Assembly: GCF_013328815.1 (NCBI RefSeq)
Contig: NZ_JABUHN010000004.1
Location: forward strand, 248,001 to 312,000
Reading direction: 5' to 3'
Source: Tabrizicola fusiformis
GTDB lineage: Bacteria; Pseudomonadota; Alphaproteobacteria; Rhodobacterales; Rhodobacteraceae
DNA length: 64,000 nucleotides
Shown here: positions 48,265 to 56,589 of the stretch, piece by piece
Numbering within the stretch: position 1 is the stretch's first letter
How the letters are laid out: the number at the start of each line of letters is the position of its first letter
Made by a program: the position numbers and the translations under genes
Notes under the pieces: model-generated
The model's input: only the letters and a program-made list of their open reading frames with translations
The model's database searches: none
Told to the model about the DNA's origin: nothing

Positions 48265-49434
48265 TTGCTTTCTTTTTCAAATGGGAGGTCCAGCCCTGAC
48301 CGAGAGGCAGGCCTTCCTTTTCCTGTGTATGGGTCAAACGGAATTATTGGCGCGAGTGATAAAAAAAATGCAGCCGCGGGAACAATTGTTGTCGGTAGGG
48401 TCGGTACATACTGCGGTTCGATCTATCTTGCGAAAACGGACTGTTGGGTAACGGACAACGCTATCAAGGCGGTTACCAAAAACGACAACGATCCTCGCTA
48501 TATCTTCTTCCTGCTAGGCACCTTAGGGCTGAACAATTTGCGTGCTGGATCTGGTCAACCCCTGCTGAATCAGCAAATCCTATCGAGCATTCCTGTCACC
48601 GCGCCGACACCGTTGGAACAACGCGCAATCGCGGCCACCCTCGGGGCGCTGGATGACAAGATCGAGTTGAACCGGAAGATGAACGCCACGCTGGAGGCCA
48701 TGGCGCGGGCGCTGTTCCGCGACTGGTTCGTCGATTTCGGCCCCACCCGCGCCAAGATGGAAGCCCGCGCCCCCTACCTCTCCCCCGACCTCTGGCCCCT
48801 CTTCCCTGCCCGTCTGGACGACGACGGCAAGCCGGAGGGGTGGGCGGAGAAGCCGCTCGACCAGATCGCCGATTTCCTGAACGGCCTTGCCTTGCAGAAG
48901 TTCCCCGCCGAAAGCGATACCGATAGCCTTGCGGTCATCAAGATTGCCGAGTTGCGGAACGGTGTTACTGCCAATTCGAACCGGGCCTCGCGCAAGGTGC
49001 CGCCGCAGTATGTCGTGCAAGATCGCGACTTCCTGTTTTCGTGGTCAGGCAGTCTGCTTGCGAAGTTCTGGACAGGGGGCGAAGGGGCATTGAACCAGCA
49101 CCTGTTCAAGGTCACCTCTGACCGCTACCCGGCGTGGTTCTACAGCGAATGGGTGCAGCATCATCTGGATGACTTTCAGGTCATTGCGGCTTCAAAGGCA
49201 ACGACGATGGGGCATATTCAGAGAGGGCATCTGAAGGCTGCTAAGACAATTTGCCCCCCAGACCATGTGATCGCGCGGTTGGGCGAAGTCGTAGCCCCGC
49301 TAATCGCCCGCATTGTCGGCAACGAACTGGCATCCCGCACCCTCGCCCAGACCCGCGACCTCCTGCTGCCGCGTCTGATGTCGGGGGAGGTGCGGGTGGC
49401 CGAGGCCGAGCGTCTGCTCGAAACCACGATCTGA
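48265..49434 (+). CDS. hsdS: Type I specificity subunit HsdS, start disrupted by in-frame TGA
   Basis: Two target-recognition domains separated by a conserved helix. TRD1 runs to about PTPLEQRAIAATLGALDDKIELNRKMN; TRD2 follows LFRDWFVDFGPTRAKMEA and ends before the second conserved helix LAQTRDLLLPRLMSGEV. The natural start is GTG 48229, overlapping the hsdM stop, but codon 11 is TGA (48259-48261). Before it the frame reads [10 protein letters not shown] and after it ELLSFSNGRSSP; homologues usually have LG[ED]L here, so GGA to TGA is the simplest cause. The listed CDS is the part open from TTG 48265, which could reinitiate (389 residues). TRD1 DNA is lower in GC than its flanks. Confidence 0.8.
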   Translation: MLSFSNGRSSPDREAGLPFPVYGSNGIIGASDKKNAAAGTIVVGRVGTYCGSIYLAKTDCWVTDNAIKAVTKNDNDPRYIFFLLGTLGLNNLRAGSGQPLLNQQILSSIPVTAPTPLEQRAIAATLGALDDKIELNRKMNATLEAMARALFRDWFVDFGPTRAKMEARAPYLSPDLWPLFPARLDDDGKPEGWAEKPLDQIADFLNGLALQKFPAESDTDSLAVIKIAELRNGVTANSNRASRKVPPQYVVQDRDFLFSWSGSLLAKFWTGGEGALNQHLFKVTSDRYPAWFYSEWVQHHLDDFQVIAASKATTMGHIQRGHLKAAKTICPPDHVIARLGEVVAPLIARIVGNELASRTLAQTRDLLLPRLMSGEVRVAEAERLLETTI

Positions 49435-49450
49435 AACAGGGAGACTGCCC

Positions 49451-49840
49451 ATGCCATTCATCGCCAAGACCGCTCCGATCGCTTCGCCAGCCGATGCGCA
49501 TGTCCGCATCGAGGAACGCCCGATGTACGGCGGACAGGACATTCGCGTTGGCTCGGGGGTTTTCCTGTGGTCATCCGAAACGCAGGGCGGCGTCGGCTTG
49601 TGGGGCAAGGGAACCGTCACGGCGATTGACCCTGACGGTCCAAAGCCGGTGGTCACCGTCCGCGTCGATCAGCGCGTCAATTCCGGCAACTTCGGACTCA
49701 ACGAGATCGCGCCGCATCGGGACAGCGCGCAGGACACACCAATCGTCGGCCTGGCCCGCAAGCTCTATCGGCAGGCCCACAACAAGGTTGCCCGGATCAC
49801 CGATCAGGAGGCGGACCTGTTGCAGCGGTTCTTCCGGTAA
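49451..49840 (+). CDS. Small protein in the hsd locus, possibly PUA/EVE-like
   Basis: 129 residues. The pattern PMYGGQDIRVGSGVFLWSSETQGGVGLWGKGTVTAI resembles the EVE/PUA-like fold that reads modified bases, but the match is by eye and partial. The C-terminal third is helical (VGLARKLYRQAHNKVARITDQEADLLQRFFR). It lies 16 nt after hsdS and 9 nt before hsdR, so it belongs to the restriction operon. A sensor of modified DNA or an accessory to the R-M complex is inference. Confidence 0.6.
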   Translation: MPFIAKTAPIASPADAHVRIEERPMYGGQDIRVGSGVFLWSSETQGGVGLWGKGTVTAIDPDGPKPVVTVRVDQRVNSGNFGLNEIAPHRDSAQDTPIVGLARKLYRQAHNKVARITDQEADLLQRFFR

Positions 49841-49849
49841 GGGCTGCGC

Positions 49850-52800
49850 ATGCCCACCCTGACCGAAGCAGCAGTTGAAGGCATCCTGCTCGATCACCTC
49901 GGGCGGCTGGGCTATGCCTGCCTGAACGACAGGGTGTCAGGCCCCGACGGCAGCGCGCCCGAGCGCGGGGCCTATTCCGACACCCTGCTTGCCGCCCGGC
50001 TGCGCGCGGCGATGGCCCGGCTGAACCCGCAAATCCCCGAGGATGCCCGCGACGATGCCTTGCGGCGGGTGGTGGCCTCGGACCGCCCCTCGCTGATCGA
50101 GGAGAACCGCCGTCTGCATCGGTTCATGGTCGAAGGCGTGCCGGTGGAATACCGGGCCGAGGATGGCTCGATCCGCGGCGATTCTGTGCGGCTGGTGGAC
50201 CCGGACGACCGGCAGAACGACTGGCTGGCCATCGCGCAGTTCACGGTGATCGAGAACGGCAACAACCGGCGTCCGGATGTGGTTGTGTTCCTGAACGGCC
50301 TGCCGGTTGGCGTGATCGAGGTGAAGAAGCCGGGGGCGGAGAATGCGACCCTCGGCGCGGCGTTCAACCAGTTGCAGACCTACAAGGCGCAGATCCCGTC
50401 GCTGTTCCGCGCCAATGCCGTGCTGGTCACGACCGACGGGGTGAATGCGCGCATCGGCTCGCTGACCGCCGATCTGGAACGCTTCATGCCGTGGCGCACG
50501 ACCGATGGCGCCGATGTGGCGCCCAAGGGCGCGCCGGAAATGTCGGTGCTGATCGACGGGGTCTTCGCGCGGCCGCGCCTCTTGTCGCTGATGCAGGACT
50601 TCACGGTGTTCGGCGACGCGGCGGGCGGCATCGCCAAGATCATCGCGGGCTATCATCAGTTCCACGCCGTAAAACGGGCCGTGGCCAGCACGGTGGACGC
50701 CAGCCGTTCTGGGGGCGACCGCAAGGTTGGGGTGATCTGGCATACGCAGGGGTCGGGCAAGAGCCTGCTGATGGCCTTCTATGCCGGGCAGCTGGTGCGC
50801 GAACCGGCAATGGAAAATCCGACCATTGTCGTCATCACCGACCGCAACGACCTGGACGACCAGCTCTTCGGCACGTTCTCGATGTGCCGCGACCTGATCC
50901 GCCAGACGCCGGTTCAGGCCGACTGCCGAGAGGATCTTCAAAAGGCGCTGTCGCGCGCCTCGGGCGGTGTGGTGTTCACCACAATTCAGAAATTCGCGCC
51001 GGAGAAGGGCGAGGCCTATCCGCTGCTGACGGATCGGCGGAACGTGGTGGTGATCGCAGACGAAGCCCACCGCAGCCAATACGGGTTCAAGGCCCGGATC
51101 GAGAAGACCGGCGAGATCGCCTATGGCTTCGCAAAGCATCTGCGCGATGCGCTGCCCAACGCGTCTTTCATCGGCTTCACCGGCACGCCGATTGAGCAGG
51201 ACGATGTAAACACGCCAGCCGTGTTCGGCCACTACATCGACGTCTACGACATCAGCCGCGCTGTCGAGGATGGGGCGACGGTGCCGATCTACTATGAAAG
51301 CCGGTTGGCGCGTATCGAGCTGCCTGACGCCGAAAAACCCAAGGTCGACGCCGAAATCGAGGAACTGACCGAGGACGAGGCGGTCAGCGAACAGGAACGG
51401 CTTAAGCGCAAGTGGTCCACCGTCGAGGCGCTGGTCGGAGCCGAGAAGCGACTGCAAATGGTTGCCGAAGACCTCGTCGCCCATTTTGAGGCGCGGGTGC
51501 AGGCGATGGATGGCAAGGCGATGGTGGTCTGCATGAGCCGCCGCATCTGCGTCGACCTCTATAACCAGATCGTGGCGCTGCGCCCCGATTGGCATTCCGA
51601 CGACGATGGTGCCGGGCTGGTGAAGATCGTCATGACCGGCTCTGCCTCGGACCCGGAAGCCTGGCAGCCGCATATCGGCGGCAAGGCGCGGCGTGACCTG
51701 CTCGCCAAGCGTGCGAAGGATCCAAAAGACCCGCTCAAGCTGGTGATTGTGCGGGACATGTGGCTGACCGGCTTCGACAGCCCCTCGATGCACACCATGT
51801 ACATCGACAAGCCAATGCGCGGGCACGGGCTGATGCAAGCCATCGCGCGGGTGAACCGGGTGTTCCGTGACAAGCCTGCAGGGCTGATCGTCGATTATAT
51901 CGGCATCGCCCAGAACCTGAAGTCTGCGCTGGGCCAGTATTCGAAGTCGGACCAGGAACAGGCTGGGATCGACGAGGCCGAAGCCGTGGCCGCACTTCTG
52001 GAACGCTTGGATGTCGTGCGCGCCATGTTCCATGGATTCGACTATTCCAAAGGGCTGACCGGCACCCCGCACCAACGGCTCGTCGCGCTGGCAGAGGCAC
52101 TTGACTGGGTACTCGCGAAACAGGACGAGGCTGCCCGGCGCGAAACGGACCAGGAAGCCGAGAAGGCGGCGCACCGGCGTTATCAGGACGCAGTTCTGGC
52201 TCTGTCAAAGGCTTTTGCGCTATGCTCGGCCAGCGATGCCGCCCGCGAGGTCCGCGACGAGGTCGGGTTCTTCCAGACGGTGCGCGCCGCCATGGTCAAG
52301 GCTGCCGATACTTCGGGGCGATCGGCTGCCGACCGCGATTTGGTCATCCGCCAGATCGTGAATGGCGCTGTCGCATCAACAGAGATCGTCGACATCTTGT
52401 CAGCCGCCGGGCTTTCGTCGCCAGACATTTCCATTCTGTCAGACGAGTTCCTGGCCGAAGTCGGGCAGATGGAGAAGAAGAACCTCGCCCTCGAAGCCCT
52501 GAAGAAGCTATTGAACGACGAGATCAGGTCGCGCAGTAAGTCGAACGTCATCGAAACCCGGAAGTTCTCGGAACTGCTGGAAGAGGCGATTTCGCGGTAT
52601 CACACCAACGCCATCAGCACGGTCGAGGTGCTTCAAGAATTGATTGCGCTGGCCAGGGAAGTCCGTAAAGCCCGAAACCGTGGAGAGGAAACTGGCCTGA
52701 CGACCGAGGAAATAGCCTTCTACGACGCGCTGGCAGACAATCAGAGTGCCGTCGACATCCTCGGCAATGACCAACTGAAGATCATCGCGCATGAACTCCT

Positions 52801-52984
52801 GAAGGGACTGAAGGCAAACGTCAGCATTGACTGGGCGCACCGCGACAGTGCCCGGGCAAGATTGCGCGTTCTCGTGAAGCGTATCCTTCGGAAGTACGGC
52901 TATCCACCCGACCTTGAAGATGCCGCAGTACGGGGCGTTCTGGCGCAGGCAGAGGCGATGCTGGCGGAGTTGGAAGCGGCCTGA
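49850..52984 (+). CDS. hsdR: Type I restriction endonuclease subunit HsdR
   Basis: 1044 residues. The N-terminal nuclease has [21 protein letters not shown] (PD-ExK core) near residue 145. The SF2 motor has Walker A HTQGSGKS (~300), DEAH box [10 protein letters not shown] (~405), [10 protein letters not shown] (motif III) and later [21 protein letters not shown] and [12 protein letters not shown] (motifs V, VI). A C-terminal helical region binds the methylase. It translocates DNA and cuts at a distance from unmodified sites. All catalytic motifs look intact, so restriction would depend on the state of hsdS. Confidence 0.93.
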   Translation: MPTLTEAAVEGILLDHLGRLGYACLNDRVSGPDGSAPERGAYSDTLLAARLRAAMARLNPQIPEDARDDALRRVVASDRPSLIEENRRLHRFMVEGVPVEYRAEDGSIRGDSVRLVDPDDRQNDWLAIAQFTVIENGNNRRPDVVVFLNGLPVGVIEVKKPGAENATLGAAFNQLQTYKAQIPSLFRANAVLVTTDGVNARIGSLTADLERFMPWRTTDGADVAPKGAPEMSVLIDGVFARPRLLSLMQDFTVFGDAAGGIAKIIAGYHQFHAVKRAVASTVDASRSGGDRKVGVIWHTQGSGKSLLMAFYAGQLVREPAMENPTIVVITDRNDLDDQLFGTFSMCRDLIRQTPVQADCREDLQKALSRASGGVVFTTIQKFAPEKGEAYPLLTDRRNVVVIADEAHRSQYGFKARIEKTGEIAYGFAKHLRDALPNASFIGFTGTPIEQDDVNTPAVFGHYIDVYDISRAVEDGATVPIYYESRLARIELPDAEKPKVDAEIEELTEDEAVSEQERLKRKWSTVEALVGAEKRLQMVAEDLVAHFEARVQAMDGKAMVVCMSRRICVDLYNQIVALRPDWHSDDDGAGLVKIVMTGSASDPEAWQPHIGGKARRDLLAKRAKDPKDPLKLVIVRDMWLTGFDSPSMHTMYIDKPMRGHGLMQAIARVNRVFRDKPAGLIVDYIGIAQNLKSALGQYSKSDQEQAGIDEAEAVAALLERLDVVRAMFHGFDYSKGLTGTPHQRLVALAEALDWVLAKQDEAARRETDQEAEKAAHRRYQDAVLALSKAFALCSASDAAREVRDEVGFFQTVRAAMVKAADTSGRSAADRDLVIRQIVNGAVASTEIVDILSAAGLSSPDISILSDEFLAEVGQMEKKNLALEALKKLLNDEIRSRSKSNVIETRKFSELLEEAISRYHTNAISTVEVLQELIALAREVRKARNRGEETGLTTEEIAFYDALADNQSAVDILGNDQLKIIAHELLKGLKANVSIDWAHRDSARARLRVLVKRILRKYGYPPDLEDAAVRGVLAQAEAMLAELEAA

Positions 52985-53076
52985 GACCGCAGGAAATGCC
53001 CGCCATAAACTGGCAACTTGAAACGTGACCAGCGGCAGCTAAAGCTGTGATCAGGCAGGGTATCAGAGAGTTTCGC

Positions 53077-54936
53077 ATGGATCAGGTCGTGAGCAACGGA
53101 CACGTATCAAAGCTGCGGACCTGCTTTTTCTGGCCTCTTACGCTGGACCGGGGACCAGGGTCAGGTCCTCAGGCGGAGGGATCCGAAAAGTTCCTGCAAG
53201 CCCAGTTCAAGAAAATGGTGAAGGAAAGCGGATTGTGGAATCCGGTAGAGGACACCCTGCTGCACTTGCCGAAATCAAAGCTGCCTGAAGGTGAGGGCAA
53301 TCCGGATGGCTCTGCGAAGGAGCGTTACGGCGAGTTCGTCTATTTCCATGACTTCGTGCAGCGTGCGCTTTTCGGTTCGACTTCGACACCCGATAGCCAG
53401 CATCCTCTGCTGTTGCTTGAACGAAAAGACATTTCCGAGCTGACTTGCGAGTTCTCCGATTTCTCTGTCGCGCTCGCGGTAGAGCGGGTCAATCTCTACC
53501 TTCTTGCACCAGGCGTGGCTGTGCTGGCCCTGCAGGTATCGGTCGCAGATACGGTTCCCAGGCTTACCCTCGCGAGGGCCATGGCCTTCAATGAACGGTT
53601 CCGCCGGTCGCATATCCCCTTTTTCGACGATGATGGTGGGGCGGGCGGCGGACTGCCGCGGAAATTGGTCTGGAAGCTGAGAAATGGTCATACCCAGACC
53701 TTTGTACTTGACGAGGGTGCCGCCGACGAAGACCCCGGTGTCGTGTGGACAAAACCCTCCGACATCTTGAAGCAATTCGCCGATGCGAAACCGGGCGCAC
53801 GGCGCGTGCTGCCGCTGGCGCATTGGCAGTGGTTGCTCAACGGGCCGACCGAGAAGGACGACACCCCGACAATGCCGCTGATGCCCGACAAGGGCAGCGA
53901 CTTTCACTGGCGGCATTTCGCGGATGACCGGCTGCCGATCCTGACGACGATCATTCTGCCTGACAGGCTCAGCTATTATGCGCTGACCGATGGCGACTGG
54001 ATGCGGCTTGCCTTTGTCGACGGGCCAGGCACCGATCCCTTTGCCTATGCCGAAGCGTTCCTGCGCAAGTCTTTCGACGATCACTGCTATGACCGCTACC
54101 ATCGCAAACACGATGCCAGCACCGACGCGCCTGCCCGCTATCTGATGTGCGATTACGCGCTGACGGCTGTCACCCACCAGAACCGGTATTCCGACGTGAT
54201 CGCGATGCACATGCAGCGCCATTACTACCAGATGTTCCTGCTGGCTGTGGTCGACAAGGCGACGCTGCTGTCGCTGTCCTCGCGCATTTCACGCGCGGTT
54301 GAGGACTATGACTTTGACCGCACGAAGGGCGACCGCAAGGCACAGGCCGAGGCAGACCTTTCGGACCGCCTGCAGAACATCGAGCGCGACTTCCTGCACT
54401 ATGTCCACCGCTTCCGCTTCACCGGAATTTCCGGACAGCTTCAGGCAGGCGAGATGTTCGCCCAGCTTCGCAGCCGGATGGCGCTGGACGAGATTTTCGA
54501 CGATGTCCAGAACGAGTTGCAGACGGCCGTCGCCTTCCTGTCGATGCGCGAATCCGAACATGCGACAGAGGCGGGTGAGCGGCTGAACATCATCGCCAGC
54601 GTCGGCCTGATCGTAGCACTGGTCATGGGGTTCTTCTCGATGAACATTCTGGGCACCGCAGACCTGCTGCTGGGCGAGAGCGCAAAGGGCGGGCTGATGT
54701 GCCGTGTTCTGGGCACGGGCTGCCCTTCGATGTTCTTGCGACATCTGGGGGTTTTCCTGCTGGGCCTAGCCTTTGGAAGTTTCTGCGGACTGACGTTTCT
54801 CCGGTTCCGTCAGAAGTCCGATCCCGGACGTGGCGTCGGTCCCCGCCGATCAGAGACGTTTCTCGAACAAGTCTTCTTTTGGGCACTCTCGGTCTTTCTG
54901 CTGGCAGGCCTCGTCTTTTCCTGGCCCTTCGGATGA
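53077..54936 (+). CDS. CorA-like membrane protein, type III CRISPR-associated
   Basis: 619 residues from the ATG at 53077 (an in-frame GTG at 53047 is possible). A large soluble N-part of ~400 residues is followed by a long charged helix (RISRAVEDYDFDRTKGDRKAQAEADLSDRLQNIERDF). Three C-terminal membrane segments lie near residues 504-524, 553-575 and 599-618. The first ends SMN (521-523), in the place of the GMN selectivity motif of CorA channels. CorA-like proteins with a distinct soluble domain occur beside type III CRISPR systems, where one studied member responds to SAM-AMP. The stop overlaps the next gene (ATGA). Confidence 0.65.
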   Translation: MDQVVSNGHVSKLRTCFFWPLTLDRGPGSGPQAEGSEKFLQAQFKKMVKESGLWNPVEDTLLHLPKSKLPEGEGNPDGSAKERYGEFVYFHDFVQRALFGSTSTPDSQHPLLLLERKDISELTCEFSDFSVALAVERVNLYLLAPGVAVLALQVSVADTVPRLTLARAMAFNERFRRSHIPFFDDDGGAGGGLPRKLVWKLRNGHTQTFVLDEGAADEDPGVVWTKPSDILKQFADAKPGARRVLPLAHWQWLLNGPTEKDDTPTMPLMPDKGSDFHWRHFADDRLPILTTIILPDRLSYYALTDGDWMRLAFVDGPGTDPFAYAEAFLRKSFDDHCYDRYHRKHDASTDAPARYLMCDYALTAVTHQNRYSDVIAMHMQRHYYQMFLLAVVDKATLLSLSSRISRAVEDYDFDRTKGDRKAQAEADLSDRLQNIERDFLHYVHRFRFTGISGQLQAGEMFAQLRSRMALDEIFDDVQNELQTAVAFLSMRESEHATEAGERLNIIASVGLIVALVMGFFSMNILGTADLLLGESAKGGLMCRVLGTGCPSMFLRHLGVFLLGLAFGSFCGLTFLRFRQKSDPGRGVGPRRSETFLEQVFFWALSVFLLAGLVFSWPFG

Positions 54937-55697
54937 CCCGCTACGCTTTTTTCCTTGGCGGGCGCGATCTGGAGATGGTGACCATCGCCGCCCTGCTGCG
55001 CGAAAGGCAGGCGGGGGGCGACGTACGCATTGTGCAGGTGGCAGATGCTGGGCTGGCTTGGGGGGCGCAGGCCTCGGACTACGGGGGGCAGATTGCCGCG
55101 GCGGCGGCACGGGGCGAGGTGCCGGTTCTGGTCGAACTGACGGCAGACATGCCGCTGCCGCGGGGCACCATCGAGATCGACCACCACGGCCCCCGCTGCG
55201 CCGAGCCCCCCGCGCTTCGGCAGGTGTTTGACCTGCTGGCGCTGCCCGGCGCCGAGTGGACGCGCGAAATGGCGCTGGTGGCGGCCAATGATAGCGGCCA
55301 TGTCGCCGGAATGCGGGCAGTGGGCGCGACAGATGACGAGATCCGCCGCATCCGCGCCGCCGACCGCGCGGCGCAGGGCATCACGGCGCAGGAAGAGGCC
55401 GAGGGACTGCGGGCGCTGGCGGCGCGGCGCCCGGCGCTGGAGGGCACGCTCTGGGTGATCCGCCTGAACCACGGGCGCAGCGCCACGGTGGCCGATCCGC
55501 TGGCGCTGGCGGGGGATGGGCGCGACCTGCTGCTGCTGTCGCCCGCCAGCACGCAGTTCTTTGGCGCGGGCGCGCGAATTGCGCGGCTGGATGCCGCCTT
55601 TCCCGGCGGCTGGCGCGGCGGCGCCCTGCCCCTGCGCGGCTTCTGGGGGCTGGCCCGGCCGCTGGATGAGGCGGCTGCTCTGGCTGCATTGGGCTGA
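54933..55697 (+). CDS. DHH-family phosphodiesterase-like protein, NrN-like partner of CorA
   Basis: 254 residues, starting inside the stop of the CorA-like gene (ATGA overlap). DHH superfamily motifs: Asp72 in VELTADMP, the DHH triad in EIDHHGP (residues 83-85) and Asp120 in VAANDSGHV. Motif I is degenerate (GGRDLEM). A C-terminal part (FGAGARIARLDAAFPGGWRGG) recalls the DHHA1 domain. In type III CRISPR loci NrN-type DHH phosphodiesterases accompany CorA and degrade its SAM-AMP ligand, so an off-switch role is likely here but inferred. Confidence 0.6.
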   Translation: MTRYAFFLGGRDLEMVTIAALLRERQAGGDVRIVQVADAGLAWGAQASDYGGQIAAAAARGEVPVLVELTADMPLPRGTIEIDHHGPRCAEPPALRQVFDLLALPGAEWTREMALVAANDSGHVAGMRAVGATDDEIRRIRAADRAAQGITAQEEAEGLRALAARRPALEGTLWVIRLNHGRSATVADPLALAGDGRDLLLLSPASTQFFGAGARIARLDAAFPGGWRGGALPLRGFWGLARPLDEAAALAALG

Positions 55698-55737
55698 CCA
55701 ACCCGCGCCAGAGCCGCAAACCTGACTGCAAGACCCG

Positions 55738-56105
55738 GTGCCAATCGGCAGGGGCGCCGGGCATGGGGCCAGACCCACCCGTTTCAACACCCCCGCGTGG
55801 GGATAGTGCCAATCGGCAGGGACGCCGGGCATGGGGCCAGACAGGAATTGCGCCTATGACAAGCAAGGTCGGTGCCAATCGGCAGGGACGCCGGGCATGG
55901 GGCCAGACTCTTCCTGAAGTGGGCGGAATAATCCGCGTGCCAATCGGCAGGGACGCCGGGCATGGGGCCAGACCTATCGGTAACTTCAAACCTGGCCAAA
56001 AGTGCCAATCGGCAGGGACGCCGGGCATGGGGCCAGACCATAACCGCCTCTTTGCGGGTGGTTGACGTGTGCCAATCGGCAGGGACGCCGGGCATGGGGC
56101 CAGAC
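55738..56105 (-). CRISPR. CRISPR array 1: six 37-bp repeats, five spacers
   Basis: Repeats at 55738, 55806, 55872, 55937, 56002 and 56069, each 37 bp. Spacers are 31, 29, 28, 28 and 30 bp. On the transcribed (minus) strand the repeat begins GTCTGGCCCC and ends GATTGGCAC with a stem CGGCG/TGCCG around a 4-nt loop. The repeat at 55738 differs by one base and is the leader-distal end. The leader is on the right, so transcription runs away from cas2, towards the DHH gene, whose transcript converges with it. Confidence 0.97.
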
Positions 56106-56250
56106 TGTGCCTCTGGAAAGCATTGGTCAAGCGAATGTTTTTTGGCAGGTTTCCACAGGGTGGACGTCTATATGGCCTCTATTGTTACAGTCGTCTAAGG
56201 ATTTGGCGACAACCAATTGCCAAAGCCAGAGAATCCGCACTCCACAGGGT
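56106..56250 (-). promoter_or_regulatory. Leader of CRISPR array 1
   Basis: 145 bp, AT-richer than the surroundings. Contains TGTGCCTCTGGAAAGCATTG next to the first repeat, TTTCCACAGGGT ending 56 bp from the repeat, and GCACTCCACAGGGT ending at 145 bp. The same boxes in the same spacing occur, inverted, before array 2. Between the leader and cas2 there is no gene. Confidence 0.8.
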
Positions 56251-56284
56251 TACCGAAAATCCGCAGGCTCGGCCCTCCACCACG

Positions 56285-56572
56285 CTAGAACAGCCAGTAG
56301 CGCGCGCCATCGGCCAGAAGCGGCCCGCCCTCGACATGGCAGCGCGGCAGTGCGGCGTCGGGAATCGTGTAGATCCGCAGCGAATCATCTTCGGCCAGAT
56401 GGGCCTTCAGCCGCTGATGCAGGCGGGCCAGCTGCGCGCGGCTCAGCCGCGCCTCGAACACGCTTTCCTGCACCCGCGCCGCGCGCTTCTCCAGCGTGGC
56501 CGCCACCTTGCGCCGCCGCCGGTTGTCGGCAATGTCGTAGACAATGACACGCAATTGCGGACGGTCGGACAT
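56285..56572 (-). CDS. cas2: CRISPR adaptation nuclease Cas2
   Basis: 95 residues: RVIVYDIADNRRRRKVAATLEKRAARVQESVFEARLS is the Cas2 ferredoxin-like core with the conserved Asp in the first strand (YDIAD), followed by LRIYTIPDAAL. It forms the integration complex with Cas1. It lies 17 bp behind RT-cas1 on the same strand, between the two arrays. Confidence 0.95.
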   Translation of the reverse strand: MSDRPQLRVIVYDIADNRRRRKVAATLEKRAARVQESVFEARLSRAQLARLHQRLKAHLAEDDSLRIYTIPDAALPRCHVEGGPLLADGARYWLF

Positions 56573-56589
56573 GGGTCAGGCTTTCATCT

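Noticed and set aside
54810-55832. 340-codon frame antisense to the DHH gene
   Set aside because: The sense frame carries DHH motifs and couples to the CorA-like gene; the antisense frame has no motif and runs into array 1.
55763-56198. Short frames in array 1 encoding repeated NRQGRRAWGQT peptides
   Set aside because: They are translations of the 37-bp repeats and spacers, not genes.
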